Source of the DNA: CAYRHJ01 sp964424105
Lineage (GTDB): Bacteria > Planctomycetota > Phycisphaerae > UBA1845
Direction: 5' to 3'
NCBI GenBank assembly: GCA_964424105.1
Contig: CAYRHJ010000018.1
Span: 1 to 64,000, forward strand
Length of the DNA stretch: 64,000 bases
The position numbers were made by a program, and so were the translations under genes. Below are positions 36,845-46,124 of the stretch, piece by piece (within the stretch, counting starts at the first letter, position 1; each line of letters begins with the position of its first letter). The notes below the pieces were generated by a model that made no database searches, was not told the origin of the DNA, and was given only the letters and a program-made list of their open reading frames with translations.

Positions 36845-37474
36845 ATGGGACGTTACATAGGACCGGTTTGTCGTTTATGTCGTCGCGAAGGCATCAAGCT
36901 GATGCTGAAAGGGACGCGCTGCGAGTCCGCCAAGTGTGCGATGGAGCGCCAGTGGCGATCCAGTCCGCCGGGGCGTGCTTCATGGAAGCGGCGGCGAGCG
37001 AGCAATTACGGTACCCGATTGCGCGAAAAGCAAAAAGTCAAGCGATACTATGGACTGTTTGAAAAACAGTTCATTCGGGTTTTTCAGTTGGCGGCCCATT
37101 CCCCGGGAAACACCGGCGAGGAACTGCTGCGGATGCTGGAGCGGCGATTGGACAACGTTGTCTGGAAACTGGGCTTCAGCCCGTCGCACCGTGCTGCGCG
37201 GCAGGCGATCGTGCATGGTCACATCGCGATCAACGGTCGCAAGCTGGATCGCCCCAATTATCGCGTGAACGCCGGAGACGTGGTGTCGGCCCGCGATCAC
37301 GAACGGAGTCGCAAGTACATCAAGGCCATGTTGGGCGATAGTGCACCGCCCATGCAATCGTGGCTTGAGTTGGATGCACAAAAGCTGGAGGGCCGGGTTG
37401 TTTCGCTGCCGTCGAGGGAGCACGTACAGATACCGGTGGAAGAGCAGCTAATCGTTGAAATGTGTAGTCGCTGA
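36845..37474 (+). CDS. rpsD: 30S ribosomal protein S4, zinc-type
   Basis: 210 residues from ATG 36845 starting MGRYIGPVCRLCRREGIKLM. The N-terminus has a four-cysteine zinc motif (CRLC and CESAKC). The S4 RNA-binding domain contains RLDNVVWKLGFSPSHRAARQ and HGHIAINGRKLDRPNYRV. S4 initiates 30S assembly and represses the alpha operon in E. coli. Confidence 0.97.
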   Translation: MGRYIGPVCRLCRREGIKLMLKGTRCESAKCAMERQWRSSPPGRASWKRRRASNYGTRLREKQKVKRYYGLFEKQFIRVFQLAAHSPGNTGEELLRMLERRLDNVVWKLGFSPSHRAARQAIVHGHIAINGRKLDRPNYRVNAGDVVSARDHERSRKYIKAMLGDSAPPMQSWLELDAQKLEGRVVSLPSREHVQIPVEEQLIVEMCSR

Positions 37475-37564
37475 TGCATGCATGGTACCGTTCGCGGTTA
37501 CGGCAAAGAGCCGTGCCGGAGCATGCTTCTAATATTTGATCCCCCACTTGCGGAGAACTCCTCG

Positions 37565-38692
37565 ATGCGTATCAAATGGCGAGGACTGGAGCTGCCGAGT
37601 CAAGTCAGTCGCGATGACGCGGTCAGTACCAAGACATACGGGCGATTTGTGATTGAGCCGTTTGAGCGTGGCTTCGGTACAACGATCGGAAACTCGCTTC
37701 GTCGCGTCCTGCTCTCGAGTCTCGACGGTGCGGCCGTGTATCGCGTTAAGATTCACAACGCTCCGCACGAATTCATGTCGTTGACCGGCGTGCTGGAGGA
37801 CGTCACCGACATCATTCTCAACGTCAAGGGCTTGATCGTGAAGTCGGAAAACGAGGAGTCTGTTTCCCTAAGCGTGGAAAGGAAAGCGAAGGGAGAGATT
37901 CGCGCCGCGGATATCGCGACGCCGGCTGGCATCGAGATTCTGAATCCGGAGTTGGTCGTCGCCACGCTGACGAACGACGTTCCCTTTAAGATGGAACTCG
38001 ACGTACGCACGGGGCGCGGTTACGCGACGGCTTCGGAGAACGGCGCCAGTGAGCAGGAAGTCGGTGTCATTCCGGTAGATTCCACCTTCTCTCCGGTGAC
38101 GCGAGTTCGTTACCAGACCGAAGATACCCGGGTTGGGCAGCGCGTAAACTTCGACCGTTTGATCCTGGAGGTATGGACCAAAGGGACGCTTAGCCCCGAG
38201 GACGCATTGGTTGAGGCGTCCAAGATTCTTCGCAAGCATCTCAACCCCTTTGTGCAGTATCATGATTTGGACAGTCGAATGGTTCTGGCCGCGGCTCCGG
38301 TCAGAGCCAGTTCCGTCGGGCTTAATGCGGAAACGCAAAAGCTTTTGCAACAACCCATTTCCGATCTGGATTTGTCCGTGCGAGCGAGCAACTGCCTGGA
38401 GGCGGCACGCATTCTGACGGTGGAGGAGTTGGTTCAAAAGACTGAAGGGGACCTGCTGCGGCTTCGTAGTTTCGGAAAAACGTCGCTCCGCGAGATTCGA
38501 CGCAAACTGTCCGACATCGGTTTATCGTTGGGCATGAACACGCCGGAGAAGCACCCGCCCACATCGGCGGACGATGAAGGGCATGAAGGTCGGAACCCGT
38601 CGAGTGTCGGCCGCGATTCCTATGCGAATGCAACGGACGATATGATGACGTCGAGGCCGCACGAAGTTTCGATTCCAGGCGAATCCTCATAG
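37565..38692 (+). CDS. rpoA: DNA-directed RNA polymerase subunit alpha
   Basis: About 375 residues from ATG 37565 (MRIKWRGLELPSQV), preceded by GGAGAACTCC; in-frame ATGs at 37523 and 37478 are less likely. The N-terminal dimerisation domain contains GRFVIEPFERGFGTTIGNSL followed by RRVLLSSL. The C-terminal domain for UP elements and activators contains LDLSVRASNCLEAARILTVE and RLRSFGKTSLREIRRKL. An acidic, Ser-rich tail of about 50 residues extends beyond the usual end. Confidence 0.97.
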   Translation: MRIKWRGLELPSQVSRDDAVSTKTYGRFVIEPFERGFGTTIGNSLRRVLLSSLDGAAVYRVKIHNAPHEFMSLTGVLEDVTDIILNVKGLIVKSENEESVSLSVERKAKGEIRAADIATPAGIEILNPELVVATLTNDVPFKMELDVRTGRGYATASENGASEQEVGVIPVDSTFSPVTRVRYQTEDTRVGQRVNFDRLILEVWTKGTLSPEDALVEASKILRKHLNPFVQYHDLDSRMVLAAAPVRASSVGLNAETQKLLQQPISDLDLSVRASNCLEAARILTVEELVQKTEGDLLRLRSFGKTSLREIRRKLSDIGLSLGMNTPEKHPPTSADDEGHEGRNPSSVGRDSYANATDDMMTSRPHEVSIPGESS

Positions 38693-38722
38693 CTTCGTCA
38701 CCAAAGGGATGAAGGTGTTACG

Positions 38723-39406
38723 ATGAATCACCGAGTTTCAAAACGAAAACTGAATCGCACCTCATCTCATCGATGGGCGACGCGACGAAACTTAGCCCAG
38801 TCGTTGTTTGAGCATGGTCAAATCCGCACGACGCTTCCCAAAGCCAAGGACTTCAGTCCGTTCGCGGAGCGACTCATCACGTTGGCGAGGAAGGCCCGTC
38901 GCGGTCAGCTAAGTGCTCGCCGTCAGATTCACAAGCTTATGGGCGAGCGGTCGATTATTCCCGCGGAGCATCGAGAAGAATATGCCGACAGCTCCGATTC
39001 CAGGCGTTTGCAGTTTCTTCGGGCCCGTAGCAATCGGCGGCACCGGACCGGTGCTTCCAAAGGGCGTTTGCCGTTTACCGCTGTGAGCATTACGCACCAT
39101 TTGATCGAAACCGTCGCGGCTCGTTTCGAGAATCGACCGGGCGGATACACCCGAATCGTCAAGCTTGCCGATCGTCGGGTCGGAGACCAGAGCGCGTTGG
39201 CCGTGGTGATGCTCGTAGGTGACGAGGAGAAACCTACCGGCGTTTCTCGCGCCAAAGTCAGCGCCCGCAGGACGCGCACCAATGCCCGGTATGCCGCCGT
39301 GGTCAAAGCCGGCAAGTCGTTCGCTAGGTCCGGTCGATCCGCCGTCGAAGCGAAAACCTCCCGCGATGTTGAAACCGCCGCCGGTGAGGCTGAAACCGCT
39401 GAATGA
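38723..39406 (+). CDS. rplQ: 50S ribosomal protein L17, C-terminally extended
   Basis: 227 residues against about 120 in E. coli. The core starts MNHRVSKRKLNRTSSHRWAT and contains LAQSLFEHGQIRTTLPKAKD. The middle has FENRPGGYTRIVKLADRRVG, also L17-like but separated by a longer loop. The last 60 residues are a basic then Ala/Glu-rich tail without family homology that I can see. Last gene of the ribosomal cluster. Confidence 0.95.
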   Translation: MNHRVSKRKLNRTSSHRWATRRNLAQSLFEHGQIRTTLPKAKDFSPFAERLITLARKARRGQLSARRQIHKLMGERSIIPAEHREEYADSSDSRRLQFLRARSNRRHRTGASKGRLPFTAVSITHHLIETVAARFENRPGGYTRIVKLADRRVGDQSALAVVMLVGDEEKPTGVSRAKVSARRTRTNARYAAVVKAGKSFARSGRSAVEAKTSRDVETAAGEAETAE

Positions 39407-39499
39407 TGCTCGCGGCGGCGTGACTGAATTGAGGCGTCGCCCGGTCGATTTCCTGCGGTTCTGTGATTCCTTTCTTCGTACGAAAGAGCAGGTCATGTC

Positions 39500-39925
39500 G
39501 TGAAGGATGCGGACTGCATATTCTGCAAGATCGCCGGCGGTGCAATTCCATCCGCCACAATTCGCACCACGGACACTTATCTCGCCTTTCTGGACATCGC
39601 CCCTCTCGCCGAAGGTCACACGCTCGTCATACCCAAGTCCCATTTCTCGACGGTGAATGAAATGGATGAACCGACCTGGTCCGCGGTCGTTCGCGAGTTA
39701 CCCGCGATTGCCGCCGCCGTCGTCAAAGCCACGGGCGCAGAAGGTTGGAACCTTTTGCAGAACAACGGGCCGTATGCCGGGCAGGTCGTGCCACATGTTC
39801 ATTTTCACATCATCCCTCGCCATCCCCATGACGGCCTGGGATTTCGCTGGAACGCGGGCACCTATCCGCCCGGTCGCGAGGAAGAGATAAGGACGTCCAT
39901 CCAATCCGCCCTGAACGCACTCTGA
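39500..39925 (+). CDS. HIT-family nucleotide hydrolase/transferase
   Basis: 141 residues from a GTG start. CIFCKIAGG at the N-terminus and the histidine triad HVHFHIIPRH (H99, H101, H103) place it in the HIT/HINT group, which hydrolyses adenosine phosphoramidates and related nucleotides. The precise substrate is unknown. It follows rplQ by about 95 bases on the same strand and converges with the RND exporter seven bases away. Confidence 0.93.
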   Translation: MKDADCIFCKIAGGAIPSATIRTTDTYLAFLDIAPLAEGHTLVIPKSHFSTVNEMDEPTWSAVVRELPAIAAAVVKATGAEGWNLLQNNGPYAGQVVPHVHFHIIPRHPHDGLGFRWNAGTYPPGREEEIRTSIQSALNAL

Positions 39926-39932
39926 ACGCGCC

Positions 39933-42659
39933 CTAATCGTTCGCTAAACTTCGTGCCTGATTTTGATTCTTGCCAGACAATGCCTCGGGCTGCAAAAGTT
40001 GAATCAAAGCAGGAATGACAACCATCGTCGCCAACAGACATACAACAATAGCCAGCATGACCAACGCGCCCAGATGCCGGTTGGCCGGCACCTGCGACAG
40101 ATACAGGACACCGAACCCCAGGGCGACGGCCACCGCGTCGATCATGATGGCCGGTCCGACGTGGGAGACGGCTTCGCCCATGCGCCGGCTCCAATCGCCG
40201 TGACGATTGTCGGTCAATCGCAGGCGTTCGAGCAAGTGGATAGCAAAGTCGACGCCGATGCCAATGGTCATGCCGCTAAACATCGACGTCGCGACACCCA
40301 GCGGCATCTCCGTCCATCCCATCATCGCGAACGTTCCCAACACCGCCAAGCCCGCGGGAATGACCGCGAACAAAGCAGCCACGATCGATCGAAACAGCAA
40401 CGTCGTAACCAACACGATGCCCACAAGCGAAAGCAACAGCGACTGCACTTGAGTCCGCACGATGCCATGGATCATGGCTTGGCTGACGGCCACGTCGCCC
40501 GCGAATCGAATCGCCACGCCGATCGGCTGGAGCTCCTGCCGTTCATAGGCCTTGATCGCATCGATCAAAGTAGCCGTATCACGAAAATTCGCATTCTTCA
40601 GAAAGACGGTGATCGTGCATCGCCGGGCTTCGTCGTCGACAAGCTGAGAGAGAAGGTGCTTGCCGCGAACGAACTCGTAGCGCTCCAGACAACGGGTGAT
40701 GCGAGTTGAATTGTCCGGGACCTTTCGTTGTGATTCATCTCGGGCGTAGAGCAGGTAATTCGTCGTCGAAACGTGCATGTGAAAACCCTGCACGCCGCCG
40801 ACGGCCAAGTCGTCACGCGACCGAACCAGCGATTCCAGCCTGCCGACGACTTCGATCATTTCCGGCTGCAACAATCGCCGTTTCGGAGGCTGAACGGAGA
40901 ATTCCCATTTCAAGACTTCGACATTCTTGAATCGATCCAGGATCGATCCCACGCCCGGATCGACGTGAAGAATGATTTCGTCGTCCGCCACTTCAACGCG
41001 TTCGATCGTCCCGCCGATTTCACCGCGGACCTCGCGGATCGATTCATCCAAGCCGACGAACTTCAATTCTACATGGTAGATTCCAAAAACGGTTAAACGG
41101 TGACCCTGGGCATAGGTCAGTTGCTCGTTGTCTTGCAGGGGCAGCCGAACGGCACGCTCCTCGACCTGCTCCGGCTGAAGCGGCCCCGTATGTTGAACAG
41201 GTCCCGTGTCGAATTCGATCAACAGCAGATGCGCGCCAAAAAACTTTTGATTGACTCGTTGCATGGCTTGCCGCAATGGGCTTTCTTGTGAAAAGGCGTC
41301 CATCCAACTGTCTTGAATGACCAGGCGCCGTATTCCGAACGGGGCTGCGATCACACAAACCGCTACCACCGTCAGCACTGCCACGCGTTGTTGAGCCACC
41401 CAGGGAATCACCGCCGACGGAAAACCAAGAATCTGCGAACCTAACAGAGGTTTGCCCATGAAACGGCGTGGCTTGACCAAGGCAAGCCAAGCCGGAACCA
41501 CCGTTAGCGACCAGAGCATGCAGAGCAGAATACCGATGGCCATAAACGCCCCGAACGCTTGAACCGGCTTGATTTCCGAGAGACAAAAAGAGGCGAACCC
41601 CGTGGCGCTTGTTACAGATGTCTTGACGATGGGCCGCCACATTTCTGACATCGAGGCCTCGAGCGTAGCCAGATGGGAACGTTGCGACTGTTCGAACAGC
41701 CCGCGACGATAGCGAGTGAACACGTGAAGTTCATCCGCCACGCCGATGGCTGTAAGAATGACCGGGATGACGGCCATCGTCAGATAAACCGGCACCTTAA
41801 GCCACCCCATCAACGAAAACGTCAGAATCAGACAGGCCCCCACCTCGACCAACGGAATGACGGCCGCGGTCAAGCTGCCGAAGGCGACCCCAAAGACGAT
41901 CAACATGAGCACAAGAGCCACGAGTACCAATGAAAACCTATCCGGTGTATCGACGTCGAACGAATCCCCGACCGCCTCCGTGATACCCAGTCGAGCCAAC
42001 AGGCGGATCACGTGCGAACCCAGGAGGTCTTCCAGAATGTGTATTCCCAGTTGGGATTCAGCGATCGGGGCCCCAGCCAGGTAGATTTCACCCGCCGACG
42101 TGCCCACGTCATCAATCGCGGTTTGAATCGCCAGGTGCATGGCGCGCCGATTGGCACGCGGTGGACAGGACAGCAAGATGGCCAGCGCCGAAGCGTCCGT
42201 GGAAACCAGCGTGCCCGAATAGATCCGAATCTCCTGAATGTCCTGAATCAAGCGACGCATCAATTCGCCGCTGGAGGGCACCGGGTCCAGAAAACCAACG
42301 AAATTCAGCGTTCCACCGACGACCCGATCGCTCTTTTCGGTGGCCAAACTGGTTACGTCGTCACGGGCTAGTCCATCAATCGTGCCCAACCGTTCCGTCA
42401 GTTTGACAAGCGCGCGTAGTATGTCGCCATCGTAAATGCCATCCGGTTTACCGGAGTCGATGACCACGACGATTTTGTCTTGAATGTCCCAGCGGTCACG
42501 GAACTCCCGATCGAATACAGTTTCCGGTGCGCTTTCTGGAACGAGCGCTTGGCCGTCGGTTCGAAGTTGCAGCCGAAATAGTCCGGGAGAAACGGCTGCG
42601 ACCAGCGTCGCCGCGACGACGAGCGTCAGGCGTGGATGTCGAATGGCTAGAAGGTACAA
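39933..42659 (-). CDS. RND/MMPL-family exporter
   Basis: 908 residues with two halves of one plus five transmembrane helices. Each half begins with a single helix (MYLLAIRHPRLTLVVAATLV; VAQQRVAVLTVVAVCVIA), then a large periplasmic domain, then a five-helix bundle with GIGVDFAIHLLERLR in the second half and GVADELHVFTRYRRGLF in the first. This is the layout of hydrophobe/amphiphile efflux-3 (HAE3) and MMPL proteins, which export lipids or hopanoids. The substrate is unknown and no adaptor or outer-membrane gene is adjacent. Confidence 0.88.
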   Translation of the reverse strand: MYLLAIRHPRLTLVVAATLVAAVSPGLFRLQLRTDGQALVPESAPETVFDREFRDRWDIQDKIVVVIDSGKPDGIYDGDILRALVKLTERLGTIDGLARDDVTSLATEKSDRVVGGTLNFVGFLDPVPSSGELMRRLIQDIQEIRIYSGTLVSTDASALAILLSCPPRANRRAMHLAIQTAIDDVGTSAGEIYLAGAPIAESQLGIHILEDLLGSHVIRLLARLGITEAVGDSFDVDTPDRFSLVLVALVLMLIVFGVAFGSLTAAVIPLVEVGACLILTFSLMGWLKVPVYLTMAVIPVILTAIGVADELHVFTRYRRGLFEQSQRSHLATLEASMSEMWRPIVKTSVTSATGFASFCLSEIKPVQAFGAFMAIGILLCMLWSLTVVPAWLALVKPRRFMGKPLLGSQILGFPSAVIPWVAQQRVAVLTVVAVCVIAAPFGIRRLVIQDSWMDAFSQESPLRQAMQRVNQKFFGAHLLLIEFDTGPVQHTGPLQPEQVEERAVRLPLQDNEQLTYAQGHRLTVFGIYHVELKFVGLDESIREVRGEIGGTIERVEVADDEIILHVDPGVGSILDRFKNVEVLKWEFSVQPPKRRLLQPEMIEVVGRLESLVRSRDDLAVGGVQGFHMHVSTTNYLLYARDESQRKVPDNSTRITRCLERYEFVRGKHLLSQLVDDEARRCTITVFLKNANFRDTATLIDAIKAYERQELQPIGVAIRFAGDVAVSQAMIHGIVRTQVQSLLLSLVGIVLVTTLLFRSIVAALFAVIPAGLAVLGTFAMMGWTEMPLGVATSMFSGMTIGIGVDFAIHLLERLRLTDNRHGDWSRRMGEAVSHVGPAIMIDAVAVALGFGVLYLSQVPANRHLGALVMLAIVVCLLATMVVIPALIQLLQPEALSGKNQNQARSLAND

Positions 42660-42809
42660 GCCGTGCGACCCTTCCAGTGAAGCTGTTCGATCGAGTGATG
42701 TTTATCGCGGAGTTTCATAGTGAATGGGACGGTCGATTTCGCAGCATTCGCCAGGAATAAAAGACCACGTGAGTTGCCCGATTCGACGCCATTGCTGTAG
42801 CATGCATCC

Positions 42810-43496
42810 ATGGCCAAGTACAAGTATAAAGCCGTGTTCCTCGATTTCTATGGCACCCTGGCTGCCGGTGACGCAGAAGCGGTCGAGCGTGTATGTCAAG
42901 CCATTGTCCATGACCTGGATTTGGAATTAGGCGTGGAGGATTTGGTTCGCCGTTGGGGGGACCGGTTTTTTGCATCCATTGAGGTGAACAACCACAGCGC
43001 GTTCCGAAACCTGTACGAATGCGAATGTGTGAGCTTGGTCGAGACGATTGAATCCATCGGGGGTCGAATCGATCCGCAGGCCTATGTTGACCGGTTGACC
43101 GCCTATTGGCAATCGCCGACGTTGCATCCCGAAGCGCACGAAGTGCTCGAATCGCTGGATTTGCCGGTCTGTTGCGTTTCCAACGCCGACACCGCCGACC
43201 TCCTCAGCGCCATTGAGAAGCACAAACTGTGTTTTGATGACGTCGTTTCGAGCGAGGACGCGCGTTGTTATAAACCCGACGGCCGCATTTTCGAATTGGC
43301 GATGCGGCGAATGGGCGTATTACCGGACGAAGTTGTTCACGTTGGAGATTCACTTCATAGCGACGTCGAAGGTGCCCGGCGGGCTGGCATTGACGCCATC
43401 TGGCTTTCGCGGTCCCAACGAATTTACGATATCGGACAAAATGATGCGATACATAAGATCATTAGCTTGGATGAGTTACATGCGATGCTGTCATGA
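42810..43496 (+). CDS. HAD-superfamily hydrolase
   Basis: 228 residues with all four HAD motifs: DFYGT (12-16), SNAD (124-127), the lysine in CYKPDG (K155) and VGDSLHSDVEG (motif IV, acidic residues at 180 and 185). A helical cap lies between motifs I and II. Probably a phosphatase of small metabolites; the substrate cannot be read from the sequence. Divergent from the RND exporter. Confidence 0.9.
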   Translation: MAKYKYKAVFLDFYGTLAAGDAEAVERVCQAIVHDLDLELGVEDLVRRWGDRFFASIEVNNHSAFRNLYECECVSLVETIESIGGRIDPQAYVDRLTAYWQSPTLHPEAHEVLESLDLPVCCVSNADTADLLSAIEKHKLCFDDVVSSEDARCYKPDGRIFELAMRRMGVLPDEVVHVGDSLHSDVEGARRAGIDAIWLSRSQRIYDIGQNDAIHKIISLDELHAMLS

Positions 43497-43511
43497 GCTG
43501 CCACAAAACCC

Positions 43512-43540
43512 TTGCTAATTTAGGAAACATCCAGTATTAT
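43512..43540 (+). promoter_or_regulatory. Candidate promoter for the Arg/Ser-rich secreted protein
   Basis: TTGCTA (43512-43517) and TATTAT (43535-43540) with a 17-base spacer, about 80 bases before the ATG at 43621. Confidence 0.45.
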
Positions 43541-43620
43541 TTGATCGATGGAAACTATTGACGCCGCGTAAACAATGTGCCACGGTGACGATTCGAACTG
43601 AAGACTGAAGGAGGATTATC

Positions 43621-45810
43621 ATGAGCGCCAAGAAACGAATCTTCGGAGTGGCGGTGTGTTGCGCCGTCATGCTAGTAGCGGTGGACTTGAGTTTCGGCCA
43701 GAACAAGGGGCGACGATCGGGCGTTCGATCCGGCGGATATTCGGGTCGATCCGTTGGACGGTCTAACATGGGCGCATCGCGAGCCGCTACCCCCAGTAGA
43801 AGTTCTTTCGGTATGCCGAGTCGATCAGCCCCACGGATGGGGGCGAATCGCGCGTTTTCCGGTCGAAGTCAGTCTGCCGGCATGTCGGCGACGCGATTCG
43901 GTCGTTCCGGATCGACGTTCAACCCGTCATCAAAGCTGTTTTCCAATCGCGCGGGTCAGTCTGCGTTTGTTCAGTCCCCCAGCCGAATGGGCGGGATCAG
44001 GTCGCAGCAGTCTGCGGGGAGTTTCGCCCGTGGGCCGGCGTCGAGCGCCACGCGGAATTTCGCGACCAACCGCGCGACAGGCCGAAGTTTGCAGATCAAC
44101 CGCGCCACAAGCGGAACGTCACAGAACAACCGTGCCACACGGAATTTCGCGACCAACCGCGCCACAAGCGCAACTTCGCAGATCAACCCTGCGAGACGAT
44201 CTTCCGGTTTGAATCGGCCTGGCTCGTCGAAAGCGAATCCACCCGGCCTTCGCAACCAGCAGTTGTCGCCGAGAAATCCCGCAACGAGTCGATCGCCTGT
44301 TTATTCATCGCGCGAGTTGCTTCGGAGTGATTCCCAAAAGCAGGGTCGATCACCCGCCGCTGTCCAACGAACTCCCGACATAAACCGTTCCCCGGTGACC
44401 GCTGGCCGTGATTCGGTTGCGGGATCGATCGAACGACGGAAATCAGCGGCGACTCGCGGTCCCGGTGCAATACGTGATGCGCAAAGTCGCCTTCCAACCA
44501 ACACCGCGCGTACCCAGCCGCAAGGCGCTCGCTCGCTGGGAGGCAGAGGGTCGGGCGACACGGGTTTACCCGTTTCGCGACTGAGGCAACAGACGCTAGG
44601 CGGCTCGACGAATCGCGTTCCCATGCGTGATGCGATTGAAAGCAAAACAGGGAGTGGTTCGTCACTCGACAGGGGCATCTATGGATCCCGCGGGCGAGAT
44701 GGATTCGGTACGCAAAGAACCCGGCGCGGGTCGGGTGTGGGAGGCGATCATCGCGCCGGCGTGAATCGTTTCGGCGGGTTTCATTATCGCGGCGATCACG
44801 TGCAGGCTGGAATCTTTAACGGTCGTCGAGGTTTGACTGCCTATTATCAGCGTTCAAAGGACCATGGGCCGTACTATGATCGAGGCTATTTTCGCCATGG
44901 AAGTCGGTTCGGATTCGGTCTCTACGGTGCGTATTCTAATTGTGGAGAGTACTACCTCAATCGCTACTATCCCTATGGCTATCACAGCTATTACGATTCC
45001 TATTACTATCGATACCCCTATCATTACGGCGTTTCCGTCGGGTTTTCGCCGACGTGGGTGGTTTATTCCGATCCGGTGGAAACAGTTTACGTCGAATCAC
45101 CGCGGCAGACGGTTTACGTCGAAACACCGGAACAGGTTGTCTACGTCGATCGGAACGATGCGACACAAGGTGGCTACGGAGATGTTCAAGGCGTTCAGGA
45201 AAACCCCAATTTCAGTCAGCCCGATTTAGGACCGCCGCAGCCTCGTGACGATTATTATCAGCAGCCGGTTGAAGGTGGCGAGGGTTCAGCCGATCTTTCA
45301 GGTCAAGTTCCGCAGGTCGTCGAGCCGCAGGACCGCATACCCGTCAATAACGAGTTATTGGCGGAGGCGGACGGTGCGTTTCGCAGCGGTCGATATGTTG
45401 AGGCCCGCGACTTGTTTGCACAGGCTGTGCTGAATGACCCCTACTATGGGTTCGCTCAACTAGCCTATGGGCTTGGACATTTCGCCTCGGGAGAGTACGA
45501 AGCGGCTGCGGGGGCCATTCGACGGGGCTTGGCGATGGTTCCAGACGTGATTGACCGTCCAGTTGATATCACCCGGCAATATGGCCAAGTTGATGATTTC
45601 AAGCAACACGTGCAGAATCTGCGATCACACGTGGCGGCGAATCCGGGCGACGGCGATGCGTGGTTTGTTCTCGGCTACGTACTTTTTTCCTCCGGCCAGC
45701 CGCAAGAGGCAGCGGAAGCGTTGCAGAAGGCTTCGGCGATTTATCCGGATGATGCATATGCAGCCGTGTTGGGTGACGTGGTCAAACGGATCATTGCCGC
45801 CCAACCTTGA
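43621..45810 (+). CDS. Secreted Arg/Ser/Asn-rich low-complexity protein with TPR tail
   Basis: 729 residues, not recognised as a named family. A signal peptide is clear (MSAKKRIFGVAVCCAVMLVA, then VDLSFG/QN). Residues about 28-390 are low complexity, rich in Arg, Ser, Gly, Asn and Thr, with repeats of the type NRATxxTSQ. A Tyr-rich stretch near 440-470 is followed by repeated VYVESP/VYVETP/VYVDRN units. The last 150 residues are two or three TPR-like helical repeats (AEADGAFRSGRYVEARDLFA, GDAWFVLGYVLFSSGQPQEA). AAGGAGGATTATC precedes the ATG. It may be a surface or matrix protein, with the TPR for protein contacts. Confidence 0.82.
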   Translation: MSAKKRIFGVAVCCAVMLVAVDLSFGQNKGRRSGVRSGGYSGRSVGRSNMGASRAATPSRSSFGMPSRSAPRMGANRAFSGRSQSAGMSATRFGRSGSTFNPSSKLFSNRAGQSAFVQSPSRMGGIRSQQSAGSFARGPASSATRNFATNRATGRSLQINRATSGTSQNNRATRNFATNRATSATSQINPARRSSGLNRPGSSKANPPGLRNQQLSPRNPATSRSPVYSSRELLRSDSQKQGRSPAAVQRTPDINRSPVTAGRDSVAGSIERRKSAATRGPGAIRDAQSRLPTNTARTQPQGARSLGGRGSGDTGLPVSRLRQQTLGGSTNRVPMRDAIESKTGSGSSLDRGIYGSRGRDGFGTQRTRRGSGVGGDHRAGVNRFGGFHYRGDHVQAGIFNGRRGLTAYYQRSKDHGPYYDRGYFRHGSRFGFGLYGAYSNCGEYYLNRYYPYGYHSYYDSYYYRYPYHYGVSVGFSPTWVVYSDPVETVYVESPRQTVYVETPEQVVYVDRNDATQGGYGDVQGVQENPNFSQPDLGPPQPRDDYYQQPVEGGEGSADLSGQVPQVVEPQDRIPVNNELLAEADGAFRSGRYVEARDLFAQAVLNDPYYGFAQLAYGLGHFASGEYEAAAGAIRRGLAMVPDVIDRPVDITRQYGQVDDFKQHVQNLRSHVAANPGDGDAWFVLGYVLFSSGQPQEAAEALQKASAIYPDDAYAAVLGDVVKRIIAAQP

Positions 45811-46124
45811 ATATCGCAACGGGCGACGGCTGGAGAGATTGACTCCGATTTGCATTGCGGATGTGTAGTCTCCAGTTCAGGAGTGGTCTTTCCAGTCCGA
45901 AGCGCCCTATCACGATTGCATCCGCGATGGCCGATGTTGCGCCCGCCCACTATCTTGCGTAGCCAATTGTTGACGATTCTTGGCGGCGACATTATTCGAC
46001 AGGACCGTCGTCCTTCGCAGGTCCGCACCATGCGAAATCGAGTTGCGGTGAATGTCCACTTGGCACAGGCCTAGGAAAGATCGCGAATCTCCCGTAGATT
46101 AAGGAGGGTCGATTCCATCCAAGC
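45811..46124. other. Intergenic region, nothing recognised
   Basis: 314 bases between two plus-strand genes. It contains AAGGAGGG at about 46100-46107 but no ATG, GTG or TTG at normal spacing behind it; the first in-frame start of the next gene is 17 bases away. No repeat or RNA was found. Confidence 0.4.

Noticed and set aside
45741..46031. Minus-strand 96-codon frame over the 3' end of the Arg/Ser-rich gene
   Set aside because: Mostly antisense to the TPR tail, with no motif and no ribosome-binding site.
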